Source: Patescibacteria group bacterium
GTDB taxonomy: Bacteria; Patescibacteriota; Saccharimonadia; Saccharimonadales; CAIOMD01
Direction: 5' to 3'
Length of the DNA stretch: 5,184 bases
Assembly: GCA_030917025.1 (NCBI GenBank)
Contig: JAUPVN010000105.1
Coordinates: forward strand, 1-5,184
Shown: piece after piece, positions 1 to 5,184 of the stretch
How the letters are laid out: every line of letters begins with the position of its first letter
How positions within the stretch are numbered: the stretch's first letter is position 1
The notes under the pieces: model-generated
What the model was told of the DNA's origin: nothing
The model's input: the letters and a program-made list of their open reading frames with translations, nothing else
Databases searched by the model: none
Position numbers and translations under genes: made by a program

Positions 1-144
1 ATTGTCCCCTCCAAAAAGAGAACCAAAAATTAGTAAAAATATAAGAGGAAAAGCAATAGTAAAGAATATTGCCAATTTATCTCTAAAAAAGCGTTTTGTA
101 TTTATACGGGCAAAAGTTAAAATTGTGTAGATTGTATTCTTCAT
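1..144 (-). CDS. ABC-2 type transporter permease, N-terminal fragment (runs off window)
   Basis: Only the first 48 codons are present; the gene continues beyond position 1. The ATG at 144-142 follows the TAG stop of the ATPase gene (148-146) with one base between, so the two are co-transcribed and probably translationally coupled. An AGGGA at about the right distance upstream, inside the end of the ATPase gene, can act as ribosome binding site. The fragment has a short basic cytoplasmic N-terminus with R15, K18, R19 and R22, then a long hydrophobic helix from about residue 25 to 43 reading LAIFFTIAFPLIFLLIFGSL. The pattern 'FFRDK...FPLIFLLIFGSLFG' is typical of the first transmembrane helix of ABC-2 family permeases, which form the membrane channel of DrrAB- and NatAB-type exporters. 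The substrate cannot be told. The family call is fairly sure from fragment plus neighbour. Confidence 0.85.
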   Translation of the reverse strand, partial: MKNTIYTILTFARINTKRFFRDKLAIFFTIAFPLIFLLIFGSLFGGDN

Positions 145-145
145 A

Positions 146-910
146 CTAATCCCTAAGTTCCTTACCAGTTAAGTCTATAAATACATCTTCTAAACTAGCT
201 TGAGAAACCTGTTTTTTCTTTTTAAAACCTCTTTTTATTAGTGCATCTATCAGATTATTAGGAGTGTCTATTGTAACTATCTGGCCTTTATCCATTATGG
301 CAACTCTATCGCATAACTTTTCGGCTTCTTCCATATAGTGAGTAGTTAATACTACTGTAATACCTTGTTTTTGGATAGACTTAACAAGACTCCATATATT
401 ACGTCTTGCCTGAGGGTCTAAACCTGTTGTAGGTTCATCCATAAATAAAACCTGCGGTTGGTGAACTAGGGCTGCGGCAATACTTAAGCGTTGCAACTGA
501 CCGCCTGATAGCCTTTCTGTATAAGTATCTGCTTTATCAGTTAGTGCTACTTTTGCTAATAGACCCAACGAATCAATTTTTTTGCCATAAGCTGCAGCAA
601 AAAGTTCTAACACTTCTTGGGCGGTTGTTTTGTCTTGAAAAGCCGGTGCCTGAGGCTGTACGCCAATTACTCCGCGGACCTTATTAGTCTGTTTTTTTAC
701 GTCATAACCGGCTACTATGGCCATCCCCGAATCTATTTGTCTTATCCCTTCAATCATTTCTAAAGTTGTTGTTTTACCGGCCCCATTTGGCCCTAATATA
801 CCAAAAACCTCGCCCTTAATAATTTTAAAAGACACACCATTAACTGCTTTGACCTTACCATAGTTCTTAACAAGCTTATTAACCTGAACAATATTTTCAA
901 CCATATTCAT
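146..910 (-). CDS. ABC transporter ATP-binding protein (DrrA/NatA-like exporter ATPase)
   Basis: A complete 254-aa nucleotide-binding subunit that hydrolyses ATP on the cytoplasmic face to power the permease encoded just downstream. All ABC signatures are intact: Walker A GPNGAGKTT at residues 40-48, Q-loop glutamine probably Q87 in GVQPQ, signature LSGGQ at 134-138, Walker B VLFMDEP at 154-160 with catalytic E159, D-loop GLD at 163-165, and switch H191. The C-terminal end SLEDVFIDLTGKELRD is typical of ATPases paired with ABC-2 permeases, such as drug, antibiotic or sodium exporters of the DrrA/NatA type, and its length is normal for them. The substrate is unknown. Two starts are possible, M1 at 910 and M3 at 904. 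Neither has a Shine-Dalgarno, and a TATAAT at 919-924 lies so close that the mRNA may be leaderless. Function class is sure; specificity is not. Confidence 0.95.
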   Translation of the reverse strand: MNMVENIVQVNKLVKNYGKVKAVNGVSFKIIKGEVFGILGPNGAGKTTTLEMIEGIRQIDSGMAIVAGYDVKKQTNKVRGVIGVQPQAPAFQDKTTAQEVLELFAAAYGKKIDSLGLLAKVALTDKADTYTERLSGGQLQRLSIAAALVHQPQVLFMDEPTTGLDPQARRNIWSLVKSIQKQGITVVLTTHYMEEAEKLCDRVAIMDKGQIVTIDTPNNLIDALIKRGFKKKKQVSQASLEDVFIDLTGKELRD

Positions 911-918
911 ATAATGTA

Positions 919-924
919 ATTATA
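919..924 (-). promoter_or_regulatory. Putative -10 box for the ABC exporter operon
   Basis: A perfect TATAAT on the minus strand, with only 8 bases between it and the ATG at 910. Transcription would start around 912-910, giving a leader of 0-2 bases. The -35 region at 17-bp spacing (TATCAT) is a poor match. A G sits one base short of a true extended -10. The terminator of the preceding gene lies just upstream, so a new promoter is needed here. AT-rich sequence can produce such a box by chance. Confidence 0.5.
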
Positions 925-950
925 ACTTAACTTGTTTTATGATGATACAC

Positions 951-983
951 AAAAAAGTCACCCTTATTTCTAAGGGTGACTTT
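951..983 (-). terminator. Rho-independent terminator of the 67-aa gene
   Basis: A perfect 13-bp stem pairs 954-966 with 971-983 (AAAGTCACCCTTA and its complement) around a 4-base loop. Read on the minus strand the loop is GAAA, a stable GNRA-type tetraloop, and the stem runs into six T (956-951) before a G. It lies 22 bases past the stop codon at 1006 and separates this unit from the ABC operon. The opposite strand has only a short T run (TTTAATAAT), so I assign it mainly to the minus strand. Confidence 0.88.
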
Positions 984-1005
984 AATAATAAATGCTAACT
1001 TACTA

Positions 1006-1209
1006 TTATTTTGCCTCGCGCTTAACTGTCAAAAAGCCATTACGTGGGTTTTCATTAACAACCATACCCTCTGGTACGGCATCAATAGTTTCTGGGCGCT
1101 CGTCTTTACTAAAGTAGTAAATTCTTTGCACCTTTCCACCACGAAGTGTGACTTCTTTTGAGTTTAAATAATATGTTACGCCCTTTGAGTTTGTGTGCGT
1201 ATATGCCAT
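1006..1209 (-). CDS. Conserved small protein, 67 aa, function unknown (Patescibacteria-type family)
   Basis: A soluble protein with no membrane segment or signal peptide and no cysteines. It carries 11 Lys/Arg against 8 Asp/Glu, so it is mildly basic. The core VTLRGGKVQRIYYFSKDE (residues 20-37) followed by DAVPEGMVVNENPRNGFLTV (43-62) matches a pattern I recall from small hypothetical proteins widespread in Saccharibacteria and other CPR bacteria; I cannot verify this by search. Aromatic clusters (Y13-Y14, Y31-Y32-F33) and alternating hydrophobic residues suggest a small beta-rich fold. The start at 1209 is decided by AAGGAGG at 1222-1216 with a 6-base spacer. The gene stands alone with its own strong promoter and terminator, which suggests high or separately controlled expression. 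Role unknown; a nucleic-acid or ribosome-associated role would be guesswork from size and charge. Confidence 0.88.
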   Translation of the reverse strand: MAYTHTNSKGVTYYLNSKEVTLRGGKVQRIYYFSKDERPETIDAVPEGMVVNENPRNGFLTVKREAK

Positions 1210-1215
1210 AACTCT

Positions 1216-1222
1216 CCTCCTT
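1216..1222 (-). promoter_or_regulatory. Strong Shine-Dalgarno of the 67-aa gene
   Basis: AAGGAGG on the minus strand is a full match to the anti-Shine-Dalgarno core, with a 6-base spacer (AGAGTT) to the ATG at 1209. It fixes the start. It contrasts with the ABC ATPase, both MFS genes and the 205-aa gene, none of which has a recognisable site. Confidence 0.9.
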
Positions 1223-1242
1223 ACTCTGTTAGTAGTACCTCT

Positions 1243-1272
1243 ACCATACTAGCACTACACTACCCTTGTCAA
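1243..1272 (-). promoter_or_regulatory. Sigma70-type promoter with upstream A/T tract for the 67-aa gene
   Basis: On the minus strand a perfect -35 TTGACA (1272-1267) is followed by an 18-bp spacer and a -10 TATGGT (1248-1243). Transcription would begin near 1236, giving a leader of about 27 bases that contains the Shine-Dalgarno. Immediately upstream of the -35, at about 1278-1298, lies an almost pure A/T tract (AAATAAAAATTAAAATTA on this strand) resembling an UP element for the RNA polymerase alpha subunit. This is the clearest -35 box in the window. Confidence 0.78.
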
Positions 1273-1320
1273 CACTAATTTTAATTTTTATTTATCTACT
1301 TGCCAAAAAGCTAATGGTCA

Positions 1321-1348
1321 TTTACACTAGTAGTTACATTAGTATTAA
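1321..1348 (+). promoter_or_regulatory. Probable promoter of the 193-aa membrane protein gene
   Basis: TTTACA (1321-1326) and TATTAA (1343-1348) are separated by 16 bp, a reasonable sigma70-like pair. A start near 1355 leaves a leader of about 14 bases, so the nearest Shine-Dalgarno candidate (the G-run at 1362-1365) would still be included. It diverges from the promoter of the 67-aa gene, and the two share the A/T tract between them. Confidence 0.5.
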
Positions 1349-1353
1349 TAAAA

Positions 1354-1365
1354 GAGGTAAAGGGG
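1354..1365 (+). promoter_or_regulatory. Double purine-rich ribosome binding region
   Basis: Two candidates straddle the usual distance to the ATG at 1369: GAGGT at 1354-1358 (10 bases away) and AAAGGGG ending at 1365 (3 bases away). Neither is ideally spaced. Together they support this start and leave which one is used open. Confidence 0.55.
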
Positions 1366-1368
1366 TAT

Positions 1369-1950
1369 ATGGAAAATAATATTAACCGTGTAAACCGCCC
1401 AATACAACCTGGTGGGCAGGTTTCATCGCCACAACCAGTACAGGGTGGCCAACAACCAACAAAGAAAATCAAAAAGATAAGTACGGGGCTTATTGTTAAA
1501 ATAGTCTCCGTAGCTGTTGTTACAATAGCTGTCTTGGCTCTTATATTTGTTTTTGTATATAGCAATACGCAAGGCATTTCATCTGATATCCAAAAAGATA
1601 AATACCAAGCAGTATTCTTAAATAGTGCCGATGGCCAAGTATATTTTGGTAAATTCAGTGTATTAAACAACGACTATTACAAACTAGAAGACATTTTTTA
1701 CGTTAGAGTAGAGCAAGTTCAGCCTAATCCTAACGAAAAGGCTACTCAAAATATTTCTTTAGCAAAGTTAGGTAGCGAGATTCATGGTCCACAAGATGTA
1801 ATGTACATAAGAAAAGATCATGTTATGTTCTGGGAAAACCTAAAGGATGATGGCCAAGTTGTTAAAGCCATTACAGAATATAAAGCTAACGGCAACAAAA
1901 CGCCAGCTCAAACAGAAAGTAACACTACAAACCCACCAGCCAACCAATAA
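1369..1950 (+). CDS. Single-pass membrane protein with conserved extracytoplasmic domain, function unknown (Patescibacteria-type)
   Basis: A 193-aa protein in four parts. Residues 1-36 are a Pro/Gln/Gly-rich tail ending in a basic cluster (KKIKK). One transmembrane helix spans about 41-64. A folded domain covers about 78-170. A low-complexity Asn/Thr/Pro/Gln tail ends the protein. The basic cluster before the helix predicts the N-terminus inside and the domain outside. Conserved-looking stretches are YQAVFL (79-84), GQVYFGKF (89-96), YYKLEDIFYVRV (103-114), LAKLGSEIHGPQDVMYI (131-147) and VMFWENLKDDGQVVKAI (152-168). I recall this arrangement in hypothetical proteins of Saccharibacteria and other CPR bacteria, unverified. 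The GQVYFGKF segment looks like a strand-turn-strand hairpin, so a small beta-rich domain is plausible. There are no catalytic motifs and no cysteines. It is transcribed alone, between a divergent promoter and a terminator. Function is not assignable. Confidence 0.88.
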   Translation: MENNINRVNRPIQPGGQVSSPQPVQGGQQPTKKIKKISTGLIVKIVSVAVVTIAVLALIFVFVYSNTQGISSDIQKDKYQAVFLNSADGQVYFGKFSVLNNDYYKLEDIFYVRVEQVQPNPNEKATQNISLAKLGSEIHGPQDVMYIRKDHVMFWENLKDDGQVVKAITEYKANGNKTPAQTESNTTNPPANQ

Positions 1951-1969
1951 TAAATACCAAAAGCTGACT

Positions 1970-1997
1970 TTTAAAACCCCCATATGGGGGTTTTAAA
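1970..1997. terminator. Palindromic, probably bidirectional terminator between convergent genes
   Basis: A perfect 28-bp palindrome (TTTAAAACCCCCAT and its complement, centred between 1983 and 1984) forms a stem with a five-base-pair G/C core and an ATAT loop. It lies 19 bases after the stop at 1950 and about 80 bases past the stop of the convergent gene ending at 2077. On the plus strand the core is followed by TTTTAAATTT, the better tail; on the minus strand by TTTTAAAAG. It most likely ends both transcription units. Apart from this the region 1951-2076 is AT-rich and I see nothing else in it. Confidence 0.82.
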
Positions 1998-2076
1998 TTT
2001 GTTAATAAACTATAAAATTATTACATTTGCACAAAAATATTAAAATTTACAAGAATTAGCAACAAACTATATATAT

Positions 2077-2694
2077 TTACTGGACTTTACGTTTAATAAT
2101 AATACCTACAACTAATCTAATAACCAGCAAAAGTAACCATGCGGCGGCAATAACAACAGATATGCCAGCAGCATCGGGCGACCAACGAGGACTCGCAAAA
2201 TCATAAGTATAAAGCTCTTTAGGGGGCAATTTAATATAGCTACCCCCACCACCGTTAGCTACATAATAATCTTTTACACATTGATTACGTACAGATAAAG
2301 AAATCTCAGGTTTATTACACTCTGCTTGAGCTCTTTGGTACAAATCACTAGACACATTGCTAATATTAGCAATCCTGGCTTGTTCTGTGGCTACAAGCTG
2401 GTTATACCTATAAATTAGCTGTATTGGGGGCTCAGAGCTTCCTGGTGCACGTAAGCGGGTGTTCATGTGCCCGTAAACAAACAATCTTAAATCATTAAGA
2501 GCTTTTTCTACATCACCGCCTTGTTCATCGGCCGTAATTACGGCTTGCTTGAACTGTAACATTTTTAAATTATTTACCCGCAATTGCCAAATGGCCAAAG
2601 AACTAAAAAAAATCAACATAATTATAGGTATAATTAATGTAATATGGCGGTATTTTACCCAGTAATGATGAAGATGTCCTATATCCATAAGCAT
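2077..2694 (-). CDS. Membrane protein with two anchors and an extracytoplasmic loop, function unknown
   Basis: A 205-aa protein with a transmembrane helix near each end (about 18-37 and 176-200) and roughly 135 residues between. A basic N-terminus (H, K, R up to residue 17) and a basic C-terminus (KRK at 201-203) place both ends inside and the central region outside. The loop contains a predicted helix with AVITADEQGGDVEKALNDLR (51-70) and LFVYGHMNT (71-79), then PPIQLIYRYNQLV (89-101), two cysteines (C126, C139) that could form a disulfide, a glycine run at 148-151, and YDFASPRWSPD (164-174) just before the second helix. I recall similar proteins from Saccharibacteria, without a known role. 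It starts 6 bases after the preceding MFS gene, so it is probably in that operon. Starts at 2694 (M1) and 2688 (M3) are both possible; no Shine-Dalgarno favours either. It could be an accessory partner of the transporters; that is inference from order only. Confidence 0.87.
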   Translation of the reverse strand: MLMDIGHLHHYWVKYRHITLIIPIIMLIFFSSLAIWQLRVNNLKMLQFKQAVITADEQGGDVEKALNDLRLFVYGHMNTRLRAPGSSEPPIQLIYRYNQLVATEQARIANISNVSSDLYQRAQAECNKPEISLSVRNQCVKDYYVANGGGGSYIKLPPKELYTYDFASPRWSPDAAGISVVIAAAWLLLLVIRLVVGIIIKRKVQ

Positions 2695-2700
2695 ATTATA
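2695..2700 (-). promoter_or_regulatory. Possible internal -10 box giving a leaderless 205-aa mRNA
   Basis: TATAAT fills exactly the 6-base gap between the MFS stop codon and the ATG at 2694. Exactly 6 bases separate it from the second in-frame ATG at 2688, the spacing from a -10 box to +1, so a transcript could begin on that ATG. There is no convincing -35. It may be a chance hit in AT-rich DNA, with the gene expressed by read-through from the MFS genes. Confidence 0.3.
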
Positions 2701-3903
2701 CTATCTAAGAGCATTAAATCGTTGTTTTGTCATAACAATACTCATGATTGCGGCTATAATGAAAGCCGTTTGCAAAGCAAATTTACCACTATAATACGTA
2801 CTTAACAAATAAATCACAGACCACAAAATTACATTGAATATGGCAATAATATATTCTATGTACATAAAATACACAATTCGATACCCCACCGCACTATCGG
2901 CGTCGTCAAAACGACCTTTCATAAATGGAATACGGTACATTGCGGCAAGTGGTTCTCTAAAAAAATTAATTACAAAAACACCCAAAGCAGAAGTTACCAT
3001 AGTTTGTGTCAATAGTATAAACGAATTAATATATGCACCAGTATTAAATAACTGTCTTGATTTATTATTATCTACAAATTTACCAATTATAAGAGCAGAT
3101 AGCATTGCAAGAACGGTGCCCATTGCAGTTAAAAAACCCATTATTTGATATGTATTACTAACAATTACAAATGCACCTAAAAACAGTGGCCAAATTGTAA
3201 GTACTGTAATTTCTTGGATTTGATAAGCACCACTTGCAAGAATATTTCGCCTATAGCGCCTAAATGGGAAACCTTTAATGATTACATGCTTACGCTGTTT
3301 TAGGGGTTCGGCAGTAGCAAGCAAAGGAATTAAAGAACCAAGCAATATAACTATTGCCAACGCAAAAGTATATCTAGGATCAATAAAACCAGCCACCAGC
3401 CCGCCAACAATTGGCCCTACTATACCACCAAAGCGTTCAAAAATTTGCATATAACCAATTTCTTTACCGCCATGGCTTCTGTGTTTAACTTTAGAAAAAT
3501 CAATATCAAAGGCCATTCTATAAAGACCATAAGATATAGAGCCAAATACTGCTAATAACCATAACGGCCAATGCATAGATTCTATGCTAATAACAAGTGT
3601 TAAATAAACAATCTGAGCAACAATAGAAAAAACCATAGCATGTTTAGGGCCCAAATATCCAATTAATCTTGTCATTGGGTAAAGCATTATTGGCCTAACC
3701 AAAAACCATATAAAATAAAATATTGCAATATTGCTAATATCAAAACCCATTTTAAATAAATAGATAGGAACAAAAATCCCAATAAGATTTAGCGACAAAG
3801 AACGTAAAAACTGTGTTACATACAGTTCACTTAAATCATCAAAAGATACAGTACGCCAATAATGACGTCTACGCATTAATTTATCTATAATTTTTTGTAT
3901 CAT
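2701..3903 (-). CDS. MFS-type transporter, second of a tandem paralogous pair
   Basis: A 400-aa polytopic membrane protein with about twelve hydrophobic stretches, the usual size of a 12-helix major facilitator transporter. Residues 159-168 read GGIVGPIVGG, an exact fit to MFS motif C (gxxxGPxxGG) in helix 5, known from drug/proton antiporters. RLIGYLGPKH (79-88) takes the place of motif A after helix 2, and GKFVD (274-278) is the corresponding loop of the C-terminal half. Other features are LSELY and FLRSL at helix 1 (24-36), the cytoplasmic loop DFSKVKHRSHGGKE (135-148) and YRIPFMKGRFDDADS (323-337) followed by GYRIVY (340-345). It aligns without gaps to the upstream gene product over about 370 residues, with about 40% identity overall by hand count. 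The gap from that gene is 34 bases, so they form one operon. No Shine-Dalgarno precedes the ATG; TATTAA lies 6 bases upstream. Export of a small molecule is plausible; substrate unknown. Confidence 0.88.
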   Translation of the reverse strand: MIQKIIDKLMRRRHYWRTVSFDDLSELYVTQFLRSLSLNLIGIFVPIYLFKMGFDISNIAIFYFIWFLVRPIMLYPMTRLIGYLGPKHAMVFSIVAQIVYLTLVISIESMHWPLWLLAVFGSISYGLYRMAFDIDFSKVKHRSHGGKEIGYMQIFERFGGIVGPIVGGLVAGFIDPRYTFALAIVILLGSLIPLLATAEPLKQRKHVIIKGFPFRRYRRNILASGAYQIQEITVLTIWPLFLGAFVIVSNTYQIMGFLTAMGTVLAMLSALIIGKFVDNNKSRQLFNTGAYINSFILLTQTMVTSALGVFVINFFREPLAAMYRIPFMKGRFDDADSAVGYRIVYFMYIEYIIAIFNVILWSVIYLLSTYYSGKFALQTAFIIAAIMSIVMTKQRFNALR

Positions 3904-3937
3904 TTTGTTTTAATAACCTACTTTAAATTCTCACATT

Positions 3938-5146
3938 TTAATGTCTAAGAGCGGGGAATCTTTGGAACAATACCCCCAAACTAGCAATTGCACAAAATAT
4001 AAATAATATTTGTAAAACCAAAATATCATCTGTAATCAATCTTGCTAATATGTAGGCAATTGTCCAAAAAACAAATAAACCTATCATCCTAACAATATCA
4101 AAAACAACAATATAAACTATCCTATACCCAGGTACACTATCTGAAGCATCATAATAACCTTTAATGTAGGGCATCCTATAGCTTGCAGTCATAGGCTCAT
4201 TAATAACTCCAATTGTAAGAGCTTGCAAAGGGGCGGTAACAAAAGGCCTAATACAATGGACTATCGCATTACTAATTGCTCCAAATTTTAATAATAAACC
4301 ACCCTTTTTATCATCTATAAGATTGCCAATTAAATAAAATGCCATCAAAGCAGAAACCGTACTCAAAGAAACTAATAATCCTACTGATGCATAGGTGTTA
4401 GTAGAAAATACCGCAAGTGCCACAAATAAAGGCCAAACCATTACACTTACTACATTTTCTACACCAAAAAAGAAACCAGATAAATAATCTCGTTTGTGCC
4501 GGCGCCAAGGAAAACCCTTTAGGGTTATGTGTTGTTTAGCTTTTATTGGTTCGGCAGACATAAATATTGGTATTAAAGAACCCGCCATGATTAATAAGGC
4601 TATGATAATTGTTGCCTTAGGGTTTATAAAACTAGCAACCAACCCACCAACCAATGGCCCCAAAGAAGACCCAATGCGTTCACAAATTGTAATAAAACTT
4701 AATTCTTTGCCGCCATGCTCTGTATGCTTAACCTTAGAAAAATCTACTTCTAGAGCTAACCCATACATTGCATAGGCAAAAGAACTTACTGCCCCCAATA
4801 GCAATATAGAAACGTTTGTTTGTTCTATTGAAACTAATATTAATAAATATACAATTTGAGCAAACGTACCTATTGCCATGGTATGCTTTGGCCCAATACG
4901 AGCAATGCTTTTTGCGGCAAAGAAAGAAAATAGGGGTCTAAAAACTGTAAAAATTATTTGCATCAAAAAAATAGAAGCCAACGAATACCCTAAACTATAC
5001 AAATATATTGGAACAAATATCCCAACCACACTCATTGCTAAAGATCGCAAAAATTCACTTGCATATAGCTCACTAAGCTCATTAAAACCAACATTACGCC
5101 AAAAATGACGTTTTTTAAGCAATCTATTTATTAATTTTTGTATCAT
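3938..5146 (-). CDS. MFS-type transporter, first of a tandem paralogous pair
   Basis: A 402-aa 12-helix major facilitator protein in the cytoplasmic membrane. Motif C is exact at residues 159-168 (GSSLGPLVGG). The motif A equivalent is KSIARIGPKH (79-88), lacking the usual aspartate, with GNLIDDKKG (274-282) as its counterpart in the second half. The start is preceded by a 31-residue N-terminal segment, basic (KKRHFWR) then acidic (NELSELY), shared with its paralog, which supports the ATG at 5146. Conserved in both are FLRSL (32-36), GIFVPIYL (42-49), DFSKVKH (135-141), HGGKE (144-148), AEP and KGFP around 198-213, WPLF (238-241) and GYRIVY (340-345). There is no Shine-Dalgarno; the leader is A-rich. 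It is the first gene after an extended -10 promoter and leads an operon with its paralog and probably the 205-aa protein. Substrate is unknown. Motif C argues for an exporter or antiporter, but not decisively. Confidence 0.88.
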   Translation of the reverse strand: MIQKLINRLLKKRHFWRNVGFNELSELYASEFLRSLAMSVVGIFVPIYLYSLGYSLASIFLMQIIFTVFRPLFSFFAAKSIARIGPKHTMAIGTFAQIVYLLILVSIEQTNVSILLLGAVSSFAYAMYGLALEVDFSKVKHTEHGGKELSFITICERIGSSLGPLVGGLVASFINPKATIIIALLIMAGSLIPIFMSAEPIKAKQHITLKGFPWRRHKRDYLSGFFFGVENVVSVMVWPLFVALAVFSTNTYASVGLLVSLSTVSALMAFYLIGNLIDDKKGGLLLKFGAISNAIVHCIRPFVTAPLQALTIGVINEPMTASYRMPYIKGYYDASDSVPGYRIVYIVVFDIVRMIGLFVFWTIAYILARLITDDILVLQILFIFCAIASLGVLFQRFPALRH

Positions 5147-5172
5147 TGTTTGGTTTTATTGTGTACTATTTT

Positions 5173-5181
5173 ATTATAACA
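5173..5181 (-). promoter_or_regulatory. Extended -10 promoter of the MFS operon
   Basis: TGTTATAAT on the minus strand is a perfect extended -10 element (TGn plus TATAAT). Transcription would start near 5166, giving a leader of about 20 bases, A-rich and without a Shine-Dalgarno, before the ATG at 5146. Any -35 box falls at or beyond the window edge. An extended -10 can function without a good -35. Confidence 0.65.
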
Positions 5182-5184
5182 GAA

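Noticed and set aside
976..1161. 61-aa open frame on the plus strand opposite the 67-aa gene
   Set aside because: It starts inside the terminator hairpin, has no Shine-Dalgarno, and is antisense to a gene with a strong promoter and ribosome binding site.
1210..1368. Riboswitch or structured leader RNA ahead of the 67-aa or 193-aa gene
   Set aside because: The predicted leaders are about 27 and 14 bases, too short for an aptamer, and I see no strong hairpin in the region.
1311..1670. 119-aa open frame on the minus strand overlapping the 193-aa gene
   Set aside because: It lies opposite a gene with a good ribosome binding site and a sensible domain layout, has a Cys/Pro-rich translation of antisense type, and has no start signals.
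1970..1997. Perfect 28-bp palindrome as a transcription factor operator or attachment site
   Set aside because: It sits between two converging genes with T-rich flanks and a G/C core, which a bidirectional terminator explains.
2834..5108. Three plus-strand open frames (2834-3148, 4494-4775, 4878-5108) inside the MFS genes
   Set aside because: They are antisense shadows of long, well-supported transporter genes, without start signals or recognisable products.
146..5146. UGA recoding as in some other CPR lineages (Gracilibacteria, Absconditabacteria)
   Set aside because: All six complete genes end in TAA or TAG, and no gene is interrupted by an in-frame TGA. The standard code explains everything; absence of TGA stops in six genes is unremarkable in AT-rich DNA.
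1..5184. CRISPR arrays, transposons, phage genes, tRNA or rRNA genes
   Set aside because: I saw no regularly spaced repeats, transposase or integrase motifs, terminal inverted repeats, or tRNA/rRNA-like sequences on either strand.

Overview
This is AT-rich, compactly coded bacterial DNA with short intergenic gaps and six complete genes plus one partial gene. Three of the genes look like small or membrane-anchored proteins of a kind I recall from Candidatus Saccharibacteria and related Patescibacteria (CPR): the 67-aa, 193-aa and 205-aa products. I therefore suggest a Patescibacteria member. This rests on remembered protein patterns, not on a search. The standard genetic code fits, because every gene is full length and ends in TAA or TAG.

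Layout. (1) Positions 1-910, minus strand: an ABC exporter operon with an ATP-binding protein followed, after one base, by the N-terminus of an ABC-2 type permease that runs off the window. (2) Positions 951-1272, minus strand: a self-contained unit for a 67-aa conserved small protein, with a near-consensus promoter, an upstream A/T tract, a strong Shine-Dalgarno and its own hairpin terminator. (3) Positions 1321-1997, plus strand: a divergent gene for a single-pass membrane protein of 193 aa, ending in a perfect-palindrome terminator. (4) Positions 2077-5181, minus strand: a likely three-gene operon. Its order of transcription is two collinear paralogous MFS-type transporters (402 and 400 aa, about 40% identical by hand count), then a 205-aa protein with a membrane anchor at each end. 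An extended -10 promoter lies just ahead of the first gene at the right edge.

The shared theme is the cell envelope: one ABC exporter, two MFS transporters with the motif C of drug/proton antiporters, and two anchored proteins with a domain that should face outside. No substrate can be assigned. There are no RNA genes, mobile elements, CRISPR arrays or phage genes. No gene-free stretch exceeds 300 bases. The observations most worth a second look are the tightly controlled 67-aa gene, the tandem MFS pair with unusual conserved charged loops, the two uncharacterised anchored proteins, and the contrast between genes with strong Shine-Dalgarno sites and genes that look leaderless.
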